From: Streptomyces rimosus
Lineage (GTDB): Bacteria > Actinomycetota > Actinomycetes > Streptomycetales > Streptomycetaceae
Direction of reading: 5' to 3'
Length of the DNA: 64,000 bases
Assembly (NCBI RefSeq): GCF_008704655.1
Contig: NZ_CP023688.1
Coordinates: forward strand, 5,501,001 to 5,565,000
Below, piece by piece: positions 33,112 to 40,630 of the stretch (its first letter is position 1; each line of letters opens with the position of its first letter). The notes under the pieces are model-generated. The model was not told where the DNA came from. It did no database searches and worked only from the letters and a program-made list of their open reading frames with translations. The position numbers and the translations under genes were made by a program.

Positions 33112-33142
33112 AGGCTGTGGCCTGACGTGGGGTGAGGGTCAA
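33112..33142 (-). promoter_or_regulatory. MerR-type promoter with operator dyad
   Basis: On the minus strand TTGACC (33137-33142) and CAGCCT (33112-33117) are separated by exactly 19 bases, the long spacer used by MerR-activated promoters. Within the spacer CCTCAC-N5-GTCAGG (33121-33137) is a near-perfect inverted repeat, the classical MerR dyad. It is 63 bases upstream of the regulator start. The rest of the spacer to 33407 shows no gene. Confidence 0.8.
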
Positions 33143-33407
33143 GCGGGGTCCCGGGGGCGGGCACGCGGGGAGTGCGAGGCGAGGAGCCAGGGACGGGTGG
33201 GGCCCGGTGGGTGGATGGCCGAGGCCGGACCGTGCACCGTGGACAGTGACCGGCGTGCGGCGGACAGTGCCCGGGCACGCGGCCAACGATGGGCCGCTGT
33301 TACACGGCCGTGCGGGTGCCGTGAAATGGGCTGCTTAGCGTGGGGGCAATCTGGGCGGAGACGGATACCTTTGTCGTAAAAGCCCATTACCGGACACCGA
33401 GGATCTC

Positions 33408-33881
33408 GTGCGCTCACTCACCGCGACCGCCTGCGCCGCCGCGCTCACCGCGGCCGTGCTGCTGCTGTCCGGCTGCTCCGACCCGCGTGGCCTGCGGGTG
33501 GCGGGCCCCGCCGTCTCCCCCTCGCCGCCGAGCGGCCCGGCCCAGGTCACCGACCCGGTGTACGTCTCCGACGCGGCGCGCCGGCCGTTGCAGCGCCCGG
33601 CCTCCTTCGTCCTCAAGGAGTCGGTCAGCCTGACCGGCCTGAGCTGGCTGCACTGGGGCGAGGCGACCGCCGAAGCCACCGGCGGGCTGAGCGGCGGCTG
33701 GTGCCGACCCGAGTGCGAGAACCAGCCGTACCCGGTCAAGGTCACGCTCAGCGGGCTGACCAAGCAGGAGGGGCAGGACCGGGTGAGGTTCTACTCGCGC
33801 GCCACGCTCGTCTCCGACCGCCTGCCGCCGGAGAAGGCCGCCGAGCTGGGCAGGGTCAGCCTGCACACCCCGGAGTTCTAG
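33408..33881 (+). CDS. Lipoprotein of unknown function next to an orphan sensor kinase
   Basis: A 157-residue lipoprotein. The signal peptide is MRSLTATACAAALTAAVLLLSGC, with the lipobox LSGC giving Cys23. The mature part holds a small beta-rich domain from residue 45 on (RPASFVLKESVSLTGLSWLHWGEATAEATGGLSG), with two cysteines in WCRPECEN and later VRFYSRATLVSDRLPPEKAAEL. I do not recognise the domain. GTG 33408 follows GAGG. The histidine kinase starts six bases after its stop, so the two are co-translated; the lipoprotein may act as the kinase's extracytoplasmic partner, as CseA does for CseC. Confidence 0.7.
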   Translation: MRSLTATACAAALTAAVLLLSGCSDPRGLRVAGPAVSPSPPSGPAQVTDPVYVSDAARRPLQRPASFVLKESVSLTGLSWLHWGEATAEATGGLSGGWCRPECENQPYPVKVTLSGLTKQEGQDRVRFYSRATLVSDRLPPEKAAELGRVSLHTPEF

Positions 33882-33887
33882 GCCGTC

Positions 33888-35249
33888 ATGGGGTTGCGCG
33901 CGAAGATCGGCATAGCCATCGCCGCCACGGCCGCCGTGGTCGCGGTGCTCATCGGCGTGCTCGTACACAACCGGACCGTGGACGCCCAGTTCGACCTGGC
34001 GGCCGAATCGATCGACGGGCGGCTGCAGAGCCTGGTGCAGGACCGGGCGGCCGGCGTGGACAGCGGCCGGGCCATCGTCAACCCGCCGGACCTCCCCGCC
34101 CCGCTGAAGGCCGCGGTCCAGCACGGCAAGCGCGGCGTCTACCTGGAACCGGACGGCCCCAAGCCGCACCTGTGGGCCGCGACCGAGCTGGACGGCGACA
34201 TCATCGCCCTCAAGCGCCCGTACCTGCGCGAGCAGGAGACCCTGCGCAGCCTGGACCGCGTGCTGTGGATGGCCGGCATCGCGGGCACCGCGCTGGGCTG
34301 CGTGGTCGGCCTGCTGGTCGCCCACCGGCTCGGGCGGCGGCTGACCGCCTCGGCCGGCACCGCCCAGCGGATCGCCGAGGGCGATCTGACCGCGCGGCTG
34401 CCGCTGGGCGGCAAGGACGAGATAGCCCAGCTGACCACCGCGGTGAACACCATGGCCGACGCGCTGGCCGCCCGCCTCCAGGCCGAACGCGACGTGACCG
34501 CCAACATCGCCCACGAACTGCGCACCCCCGTCGCCGGGCTGGTCGCGGCAGCCGGCCTGCTGCCGCCCTCGCGCCCCACCGAGCTGGTCCAGGACCGGGC
34601 GCAGCACGTACGGGGGCTGATGGAGGACGTACTCGAAGTGGCCCGCCTGGACGCGCGCACCGAGCAGGCCGACACGGAGCTGCGGGCGCTGGGCGAGCTG
34701 GCACGGCGGACGGTGGGCGCGATGGGGGCGGGGGTCGCGCCGGGCCTCGCGGGCGGGGACGGCGACGGTGCCGCCCGCCGGGCCGTGGACGTACGCGTGC
34801 TCTCCGACGGCCTGGTGGAGACCGACCCCCGCCGCGTCGAGCGCATCCTCGTCAACCTGATCAGCAACGCGCTGCGGCACGGCGCCGCCCCGGTGACCGT
34901 CGAGGTCGAACGCGGCGTACTGCGCGTCCGCGACGGCGGCCCCGGCTTCCCGGAAGCGCTGCTCGCCCACGGCCCGCAGCGCTTCCGCACGGGCGGCGGC
35001 TCGGACGGCCACGGGCTCGGCCTCGGCCTGACCATCGCGTCCGGCCAGGCGCGGGTGCTCGGCGCCCGCCTGACGTTCGCCAACCCGGAGGGCGGCGGGG
35101 CGGAGGCGACCTTGGATCTGAGCGGGGCGTTGCGGGTGGGGGCGGAGTCCGGGCGTACCGAGGAGAAGGCAGGCGGTGACGGCACGGACCGGGACCAAGG
35201 CCAAAGCCAGCAACAGGGCCACGGCCGCACCCCCTCCGACCGTCCCTGA
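33888..35249 (+). CDS. Membrane sensor histidine kinase, orphan
   Basis: A 453-residue kinase. TM1 is at residues 6-24, an extracytoplasmic sensor of about 100 residues follows, TM2 is at about 128-150, then HAMP (LGRRLTASAGTAQRIAEGDLTARLPLGGKDEIAQL), HisKA with NIAHELRTP (phospho-acceptor His209) and HATPase with NLISNALRHG, DGGPGFP and GHGLGLGL. The C-terminus is a Gln/Gly-rich tail. No response-regulator gene flanks it, although two-component genes are usually adjacent. It sits directly downstream of a lipoprotein gene and upstream of a DUF1269-like gene. Confidence 0.9.
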   Translation: MGLRAKIGIAIAATAAVVAVLIGVLVHNRTVDAQFDLAAESIDGRLQSLVQDRAAGVDSGRAIVNPPDLPAPLKAAVQHGKRGVYLEPDGPKPHLWAATELDGDIIALKRPYLREQETLRSLDRVLWMAGIAGTALGCVVGLLVAHRLGRRLTASAGTAQRIAEGDLTARLPLGGKDEIAQLTTAVNTMADALAARLQAERDVTANIAHELRTPVAGLVAAAGLLPPSRPTELVQDRAQHVRGLMEDVLEVARLDARTEQADTELRALGELARRTVGAMGAGVAPGLAGGDGDGAARRAVDVRVLSDGLVETDPRRVERILVNLISNALRHGAAPVTVEVERGVLRVRDGGPGFPEALLAHGPQRFRTGGGSDGHGLGLGLTIASGQARVLGARLTFANPEGGGAEATLDLSGALRVGAESGRTEEKAGGDGTDRDQGQSQQQGHGRTPSDRP

Positions 35250-35354
35250 CGTGCGCCCCGCCCCACTCGCCCCAAGAGTGGTGTGGGACGCCCCGTGTCC
35301 GGAGAGGCGTCCCAGGGACCGACCCTTTCCGAGCAGACCGCTGGAGTCGCCGCA

Positions 35355-35858
35355 ATGGACGAGAACGTGCTGTTCATGGACCTCACCCAGGCCGGTGAGG
35401 GCGCGGCGCGGCGCGCGCTGGACGCACTGCGCCACGAGGACGCGGAGCACCGGATCGTGCTGCGCGAGGCTACCGTGATCGCCCGGGACGCCGAGGGCAA
35501 CCTCACCTTCCCCGACAGCGAGGACCACACCGGAACCGCCCGCGGCTTCGCCGTCGGCGGCCTGGTCGGCGGTCTCGTCGGCCTGCTGGGCGGCCCGCTC
35601 GGCATGCTGGTCGGCTTCGGCGCCGGCGGCCTCCTCGGCGGCGCCCACGACGCCCGCCGGGCCAGCGCGGACAACGCGGCCGTCGACATGCTGGCGGCGG
35701 AGGTCCCGCCGGGCAGCACCGTCCTGCTCGCCGAGGTCTCCGAACCGTCCCGGGGTCCGGTCGACGCCGCCCTGGCCGACATCGGCGGCGAGGCCGCCCG
35801 CTACCCGGCCGCCGCGGTCCGCAAGTACGTGGAGGAGGCGATCGCGGAGGGAAGCTGA
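35355..35858 (+). CDS. DUF1269-like glycine-zipper protein
   Basis: A 167-residue protein. A ferredoxin-like N-terminal region (ENVLFMDLTQAGEGAARRALDALR) is followed by the glycine-rich hydrophobic hairpin FAVGGLVGGLVGLLGGPLGMLVGFGAGGLLGG and a C-terminal region with VDMLAAEVPPGSTVLLAEVSE. This is the layout of the DUF1269/DUF6325 group, whose function is unknown. ATG 35355 has GGAG eight bases upstream. It may respond to the preceding kinase, but 105 bases separate the genes. Confidence 0.7.
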   Translation: MDENVLFMDLTQAGEGAARRALDALRHEDAEHRIVLREATVIARDAEGNLTFPDSEDHTGTARGFAVGGLVGGLVGLLGGPLGMLVGFGAGGLLGGAHDARRASADNAAVDMLAAEVPPGSTVLLAEVSEPSRGPVDAALADIGGEAARYPAAAVRKYVEEAIAEGS

Positions 35859-35922
35859 GAGCCCGTACGGCTTCCCGTACGACCCCCATGGCCCCTACAG
35901 CCTCCTACACCCCCTGCGCCCC

Positions 35923-36459
35923 CTACACCCCAGCGCCGCTCCCGGCCTCCCGGGCCCCCGCACCACGCTGCACCCCGACCCCGTCGCTCACCAGCGCCTT
36001 CCCCATGCACCGGCTGTCCTCGTACGTGCGGTACAGGCCGAACTTCGGCACCGGCCGGTAGCCGCAGGACGCGTACAGCGCCAGGGCCTCGGGCTGCTTG
36101 ATGCCGGTCTCCAGCACCATCCGGACGCGGCCCGCCGCGCGGGCGTCCGCCTCCAGCGCCGCCAGGATGCGGCGGGCCAGCCCGCGCCCGCGGGCCTCCT
36201 CGACCACGAACATCCGCTTGATCTCGGCGTCGCCGTCCGCGTACCCCTCGGGGTTGGCGTCCTGGGAGCGCCAGCCGCCGGTGGCCAGCGGGCGGCCGTT
36301 CTCGTACGCGAGCAGGTACGTGCCGTGCGGCGGCCGGAACATCGCCGGGTCGAGCGGGGTCATGTCGCCCTCGCCGTACCGCTGCGCGTACTCCCGCTGC
36401 ACCAGCCGGTCGAGGGCGACGGCGTCGGCGTGGTCGTAGGGGACGGGACGGATCTCCAT
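35923..36459 (-). CDS. GNAT family N-acetyltransferase
   Basis: A 178-residue protein with a complete GNAT core. The acetyl-CoA loop is AEIKRMFVVEEARGRGLARRILAALEADARAAG, followed by VLETGIKQPEALALYASCGYRPVPKFGLY. The N-terminal part contains YAQRYGEGDMTPLDPAMFRPPHGTYLLAYENGRPLATGGWR. The last 20 residues are an Ala/Gly tail. The substrate is unknown. It is probably monocistronic, and the 263-base spacer to the next gene (36460-36722) holds only promoter-like sequence. Confidence 0.87.
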   Translation of the reverse strand: MEIRPVPYDHADAVALDRLVQREYAQRYGEGDMTPLDPAMFRPPHGTYLLAYENGRPLATGGWRSQDANPEGYADGDAEIKRMFVVEEARGRGLARRILAALEADARAAGRVRMVLETGIKQPEALALYASCGYRPVPKFGLYRTYEDSRCMGKALVSDGVGVQRGAGAREAGSGAGV

Positions 36460-36722
36460 CCGCCGAATCGTACGGATGTCCGGCCGCCGGGGCGAGAGTC
36501 ACAGGTGAGAACGGGGCCGGGCCCGGCATCGGGCAGCGCCCCGGGACCCCGTTCCGCCCCTCCCGCTCCTCTACCGGACTCCCTCCCCGCCCTCCCGTCG
36601 CATACGGCGGTTCGGCGGAGCCAAAGCACCCGATGGGGGTGTGTCGGTACGGAATGGGACAAACCGGGCCGGTGGCGGGGAACGGCTGCTGCGCCACTGA
36701 CGCTGAACCGAAGGAGAATGCC

Positions 36723-37043
36723 ATGCGTCTGCGTCCTGTGCTGGCCACCGCCGCCGCCGTACTCTCGCTGTCCGCCACCGGCCTGACCGGAACCGCCCTC
36801 GCGGCCGACCCCGCGCCGCCGGTCACCTTCGGCAACACCACGGGCAACGAGGGCATGAGCGGCGACGGCCGCGGCGACCTCGACTACCCCGGCACGATCG
36901 GGTGGGGCCACAAGCCGTACCAGTTGCTCGGCGACCGTAACGGCAGGTACGTGATCACCGCGGTCAACAAGACCGACAGCGACCGGCTGCCCACCTGCTA
37001 CCGCGACCTGTACGCGACCCCGGCCTCCTCGATCTGCCACTGA
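36723..37043 (+). CDS. Small secreted protein, function unknown
   Basis: A 106-residue protein. The first 29 residues, MRLRPVLATAAAVLSLSAT to TALAA, are a Sec signal peptide with an Ala-x-Ala site before DPAPP. The mature 77 residues have GNTTGNEGMSGDGRGDLDYPG, GWGHKPYQLLGDRNGRYVITAVN and two cysteines near the end (LPTCYRDLYATPASSICH) that could form a disulfide. I recognise no family. ATG 36723 has AAGGAG eight bases upstream, a strong site. The gene is followed by a hairpin terminator. Confidence 0.75.
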   Translation: MRLRPVLATAAAVLSLSATGLTGTALAADPAPPVTFGNTTGNEGMSGDGRGDLDYPGTIGWGHKPYQLLGDRNGRYVITAVNKTDSDRLPTCYRDLYATPASSICH

Positions 37044-37061
37044 CGGCAGGGGACCGCTCAC

Positions 37062-37094
37062 CGGGTGCCCGGCGCTCACCGCGCCGGGCACCCG
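37062..37094 (+). terminator. Hairpin terminator
   Basis: CGGGTGCCCGGCGC and GCGCCGGGCACCCG form a perfect 14-bp stem with a five-base loop, 18 bases after the stop of the small secreted protein. Confidence 0.75.
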
Positions 37095-37172
37095 CGCGCG
37101 TAGCGCCGAATCGTCCCGGCCCCCCGCCATCGCGTAGGCTGCGCTGCCGCCAGCGCGATGAGGGAGCAAGTA

Positions 37173-37976
37173 GTGCTAACTGTGACAACCGTGAACGTGA
37201 ACGGCCTGCGCGCCGCGGCCAAGAAGGGCTTCCTGCCGTGGCTGGCGGAGACGGACGCCGACGTGATCTGCCTCCAGGAAGTGCGCGCCGAGCCGGACCA
37301 GCTCCCCGCCGGTGCCCGCGAGCCCGACGGCTGGCACACGGTGCACGCGCCCGCGGCGGCCAAGGGCCGGGCCGGCGTCTCCCTCTACACGCGCCGCGAG
37401 CCCGAGCGCGTACAGGTCGGATTCGGGTCCGCGGAGTTCGACATTAGCGGCCGGTACGTCGAGGCCGACCTGCCCGGCGTGACCGTCGCCAGCCTCTACC
37501 TCCCCTCCGGCGACGTGGGCACGGACCGGCAGGACGAGAAGGAACGCTTCATGGCCGAGTTCCTGCCCTACCTCGCCGCGCTGCGCGAGCGGGCCGCCGC
37601 GTCCGGCCGCGAGGTCCTGGTCTGCGGCGACTGGAACATCGCCCACCAGGAGGCCGACCTGAAGAACTGGAAGGCCAACCAGAAGAAGGCCGGTTTCCTC
37701 CCCGAGGAGCGCGCCTGGCTGTCCCGCGTCCTCGACGAGCACGACGGCGGCTACACGGACGTGATCCGCACCCTCCACCCGGAAACCGAGGGCCCGTACT
37801 CCTGGTGGTCCTACCGAGGCCGCGCCTTCGACAACGACGCGGGCTGGCGCATCGACTACCACATGGCCACCCCCGGCCTCGCGACCCGCGCGGTCAAGGG
37901 CTTCGTGGAGCGCGCCGCCTCGTATGACACGCGGTGGTCGGATCATGCGCCGGTGACGGTGGCCTACGAGCTCTAG
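37173..37976 (+). CDS. xthA: Exodeoxyribonuclease III
   Basis: A 267-residue DNA-repair nuclease (AP endonuclease and 3'-exonuclease). The active-site blocks are all present: TVNVNGLRAAAKKGF, ICLQEVRAE with the metal Glu, VCGDWNIAHQEADLKNWK with catalytic Asp and Asn, WRIDYHMAT and RWSDHAPVT with the catalytic Asp-His. I prefer GTG 37173 (GGGAG seven bases upstream) over ATG 37158. Length is normal. It is monocistronic. Confidence 0.94.
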   Translation: MLTVTTVNVNGLRAAAKKGFLPWLAETDADVICLQEVRAEPDQLPAGAREPDGWHTVHAPAAAKGRAGVSLYTRREPERVQVGFGSAEFDISGRYVEADLPGVTVASLYLPSGDVGTDRQDEKERFMAEFLPYLAALRERAAASGREVLVCGDWNIAHQEADLKNWKANQKKAGFLPEERAWLSRVLDEHDGGYTDVIRTLHPETEGPYSWWSYRGRAFDNDAGWRIDYHMATPGLATRAVKGFVERAASYDTRWSDHAPVTVAYEL

Positions 37977-37990
37977 TCCGGCCGGAGAGC

Positions 37991-38036
37991 CTCGCCCATG
38001 CGCCACGTGACAGCTCGCCCACGCGCCACGTGGCAG
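37991..38036. repeat. Two tandem 23-bp repeats centred on CACGTG
   Basis: CTCGCCCATGCGCCACGTGACAG and CTCGCCCACGCGCCACGTGGCAG (written here by coordinates 37991-38013 and 38014-38036; core CGCCACGTG) are adjacent copies differing at two positions. Each holds the palindrome CACGTG, spaced about two helical turns. They lie 130-180 bases upstream of the DUF6247 gene and could be a regulator site. Confidence 0.5.
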
Positions 38037-38168
38037 ACAGCGCACGGACGGGGCCCGGCTTCGGACTCGCCCTGTACACCCTCGCCAAAGGCCCGCACGG
38101 CGATAGGCTGACAGGCGGTGCCCGCACCGGGAAACCAGAAAGCGCAGGCCGGACGGAGGAGGGGCGCA

Positions 38169-38516
38169 ATGACCACATCTGCCGTGGGTGAGCCAGGCAT
38201 CCCGCCCATGCCGGAGAGGACCCCGAAGGCCCTCCGCGAAGCCATCGCCCAGCATGCCCCCAAGCTCCTGCCCGATTTCGACGCGCACTGGAAGCGGTAC
38301 GTCGCCGACGCGTACGACATCAGCACCGTGCCCGCCTTCATGGCCCGGTGGTGGGGCGAGTACGCGATCGCCCGCGACCCGCAGCTCGACGCCCACGTCA
38401 CCGGCCTCGAACACCGCGCCGCCCACGAGTGCGCCGACCCGGCCGAAGCCAAGGCACTCCTTGAGGAAGCGTCCAACATTCGCCACATGGCGGCGCGTGC
38501 GCGCCGCGCTGCCTGA
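38169..38516 (+). CDS. DUF6247-like small protein, possible antitoxin
   Basis: A 115-residue protein. MPERTPKALREAIAQHAPKLLPDFDAHW resembles the start of the actinobacterial DUF6247 family, followed by FMARWWGEYAIARDPQLDAHV and a C-terminal helix ending ARARRAA. There is no signal or membrane segment. ATG 38169 has GGAGGAGG nine bases upstream, the strongest ribosome site in this region. Its stop overlaps the next frame as CTGA, so the two are probably co-translated. A small protein followed by a coupled toxin-like frame suggests a type II toxin-antitoxin unit, but no function is proven for the family. Confidence 0.7.
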   Translation: MTTSAVGEPGIPPMPERTPKALREAIAQHAPKLLPDFDAHWKRYVADAYDISTVPAFMARWWGEYAIARDPQLDAHVTGLEHRAAHECADPAEAKALLEEASNIRHMAARARRAA

Positions 38517-38758
38517 GCGAGCGTAAGACGAACGACGCAGTCTGTGCAGAGCTGGTCACGGCGAATGACCCGTACTTCCGCGGGATCGACGCGGATGACG
38601 ACCTGCCCGAAGGCATGCTTGTCGAGCCCGCCAGGTCCAGCGTTCCGAAGGGCCCTCGCATTCTGCACTTCGACAACGGCCACGGCTGGTTGAAGTACAC
38701 ATTCGTAGGGCGGACCGACGACCCGCAGATCGTCGTGGAAGAGATCTTCTGGCAGTGA
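38513..38758 (+). CDS. RelE/ParE-like small protein with CTG start
   Basis: An 81-residue frame without any ATG or GTG near its 5' end. It reads LSERKTNDAVCAELVTANDP, then DDDLPEGMLVEPARSSVPKGPRILHFDNG and a conserved-looking end HGWLKYTFVGRTDDPQIVVEEIFWQ, which has the strand pattern of RelE/ParE-type or cyclic immunity-like proteins. The CTG at 38513 overlaps the stop of the preceding gene as CTGA; the reading frame is intact from there. Without an ordinary start codon automatic callers would skip it. The toxin assignment is tentative and rests on size, fold impression and the coupling. Confidence 0.5.
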   Translation: MSERKTNDAVCAELVTANDPYFRGIDADDDLPEGMLVEPARSSVPKGPRILHFDNGHGWLKYTFVGRTDDPQIVVEEIFWQ

Positions 38759-38855
38759 CCGGTCGGCACTCGGCCGGTGAGCGCTGGCTACGATCATGGT
38801 TGACGCCTGAGCCGCACGGGCCGGGCGCGACCATGACCACAGGAGTGGAACACCG

Positions 38856-39701
38856 CTGAACCATCAGCCGACCCACCACTGGCCGCCCGGCCTCGCCCGT
38901 ACCGACATACCGGCATACGCGCTGGTCAGCACGGATGACGACGCCGCTTGGGGAGTCTGCGCAGACGTCACCGGCCTGTACGCCGACCCGCCCCGCCGCT
39001 CGTACGAACTCCTCGGCTGCGCCCCGGCCGGGCCACTGCTCGACGCGATGCGGGGCGCCGCGGGCACGGGGGACGGGGCCGACCGGCTCGGGGACATCTG
39101 GCTGCGGCCCGAGGCGGACGACCGGTGTCCCGAAGGCTCCGAGCGGCTGGACGCGTGGCGCCTGGTGGACGTACGCGTCACCGGGAGCCGCCGCAGCCCC
39201 GCCGACGCCGAACGCTGGGACATCACCCTCGACGGCGTCGAGGACTTCTACGGGGAACCGGACGACCCGTACCTCGAAGCGGGCGTGAGCCTGCACGACG
39301 AACGCACCTGGCTCGGCCACTGCCGGGACCTCTCGATCATCCTCCCGCCGGACGACGAACCGTCCGGCCCGCCCTTCCAGCTCCTCGGCTGCGCTCCGAG
39401 CGAAGCGCTCAGCGCGGCCCTGGCGACGGGCACCCGCCGCTCGCTGCGCCTGGACGAAGCCGAACTCCAGATCCTCGACCGCACCGGCGCGAGGCTGGCC
39501 GACCGCCTGGTATCCGCTCCCGAGATATCCGGCTGGCGCCCGTCGCCCCTCGGCGACGGCCTGCTCGACATCGACCTCACCGACGGTCCCTACCCGCAGA
39601 TTCCCGTCTGGGCCCGCCCCGTCTGGAACCGCTGGCTCACCGGCCCGCCCACCGAGCCCAACCTCTGGGCGGCCTACCCGGCCCGCGAACGGGAGCAGTG
39701 A
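38856..39701 (+). CDS. Duplicated-domain protein of unknown function
   Basis: A 281-residue protein. SYELLGCAPAGPLLDAM (near residue 50) and PFQLLGCAPSEALSAAL (near residue 170) mark two copies of one domain. Other parts are acidic with many Trp-Arg and Asp-Arg pairs (LGDIWLRPEADDRCPEG, RLADRLVSAPEISGWRP). I recognise no family. The conserved-looking N-terminus LNHQPTHHWPPGLARTDIPAYALV only fits CTG 38856, which has AGGAG ten bases upstream; it overlaps the stop of an eight-codon ATG frame (38833-38859). A start at ATG 39048 would lose most of the first domain. The stop codon lies at the edge of the IS element. Confidence 0.6.
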   Translation: MNHQPTHHWPPGLARTDIPAYALVSTDDDAAWGVCADVTGLYADPPRRSYELLGCAPAGPLLDAMRGAAGTGDGADRLGDIWLRPEADDRCPEGSERLDAWRLVDVRVTGSRRSPADAERWDITLDGVEDFYGEPDDPYLEAGVSLHDERTWLGHCRDLSIILPPDDEPSGPPFQLLGCAPSEALSAALATGTRRSLRLDEAELQILDRTGARLADRLVSAPEISGWRPSPLGDGLLDIDLTDGPYPQIPVWARPVWNRWLTGPPTEPNLWAAYPAREREQ

Positions 39702-39714
39702 GCGTTTTCCATCC

Positions 39715-40479
39715 TCAAGCTGAGCTGGCCTGATGCAGGCAGAGGACGGCCTGGACGAGGACGGTGATGCGGGTGGTCGAGCAACGGAGCTTACGGAGGA
39801 GTCGCCAGGACTTGAGGGTGGCGACGGCTTGCTCGACGAGCGCCCGGATCTTGGCGTGGGATCGATTGACGGCCTGCTGCCCTGTAGAAAGTGTCTCCCA
39901 TCGGCCGCGGTAGGGAACACGGACTGTGCCTCCGGCGCCCTGGTAGCCCTTGTCGGCCCAGCAGTTGACGCCGGCCTCGGCAAGCGTGTCGATGATGCCG
40001 TGCTCGCGGGCCGCGCGGACGTCGTGGACGGCCCCGGGCAGGGCCGGCGAGGCCCACAGCAGGCGGCCGGAAGAATCTGCGATCACCTGCACGTTCATCC
40101 CGTGCTTCTTGTGCTTGCCAGAGTAGAAAGGCCGGTCGGCGGCGATTCGGTCGACCGGCAGCAGCGTCCCGTCCAGCAGGACGAACGCCTTCATCGACGC
40201 CGCCCGTACCGCCTCGGCGAGCGTCGGGGCAAGGGTGGCCAGGACCTCAACCGCCTCGGTGACGTAGCGGTAGGCAGTGGTGGTGCCCACGCCGAACCCG
40301 GCCGCGAGCTGCATATACGGATGACCGTTGCGGAGATGGGCGAGGGCGAGCAGAGCCTGCCGACCTGCGCTCAGTCGCCGCCACCGGGTGCCGAGACCCC
40401 GGCGGTGTTCCCGCAGACGGGCGGAGAGGAAGCGGAGGGCAGAACTGGACACGTCCAGCCCGGATGGGTAAACAAGCAC
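39715..40479 (-). CDS. IS5-family transposase
   Basis: A 254-residue transposase. The N-terminal HTH_Tnp_4-like part has GRQALLALAHLRNGHPYMQLAAGFGVGTTTAYRYVTEAVEVL. The DDE_Tnp_4 domain has LLDGTLLPVDRI with the first Asp, PALPGAVHDVRAAREHGI with the second Asp, and HAKIRALVEQAVATLKSWRLL with the final Glu. All three acidic residues are present, so it may be active. GTG 40477-40479 is the start; its AGAGG ribosome site lies six bases upstream inside a hairpin arm. Confidence 0.9.
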   Translation of the reverse strand: MLVYPSGLDVSSSALRFLSARLREHRRGLGTRWRRLSAGRQALLALAHLRNGHPYMQLAAGFGVGTTTAYRYVTEAVEVLATLAPTLAEAVRAASMKAFVLLDGTLLPVDRIAADRPFYSGKHKKHGMNVQVIADSSGRLLWASPALPGAVHDVRAAREHGIIDTLAEAGVNCWADKGYQGAGGTVRVPYRGRWETLSTGQQAVNRSHAKIRALVEQAVATLKSWRLLRKLRCSTTRITVLVQAVLCLHQASSA

Positions 40480-40538
40480 GTGAAGCCTCTAGTAGAGACG
40501 GATTTCTTGGGCGAAAACCCATCTACCAGGGGCTTCAC
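40480..40538 (-). promoter_or_regulatory. Hairpin sequestering the transposase ribosome site
   Basis: On the minus strand the arms 40521-40538 and 40480-40498 (GTGAAGCCCCTGGTAGA versus the complement of GTGAAGCCTCTAGTAGA) pair at 16 of 18 positions. The 3' arm contains AGAGG and ends directly at the GTG start. If transcription enters from outside, this stem would hide the ribosome site, as in IS10 and IS50. Confidence 0.6.
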
Positions 40539-40630
40539 CCCTGTGTCAGGCCAACTGGCAGACTGCCGAAGCAGAATGAAAACGCTCCGTGGCTACCGGT
40601 TTGGCGCTGGCGAACCCCGACATCGTGGGT

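Larger units (their letters stand above)
39700..40587 (-). mobile_element. IS5-family insertion sequence, about 888 bp
   Basis: The ends are GAGCGTTTTC at 39700-39709 and its exact complement GAAAACGCTC at 40578-40587, with weaker similarity continuing inward (GGCCTGA near both ends). The element carries one complete transposase gene on the minus strand and a hairpin before it. No target duplication is obvious: the flanks are GCAGT on the left and CGTGG on the right. It appears intact. Confidence 0.8.
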
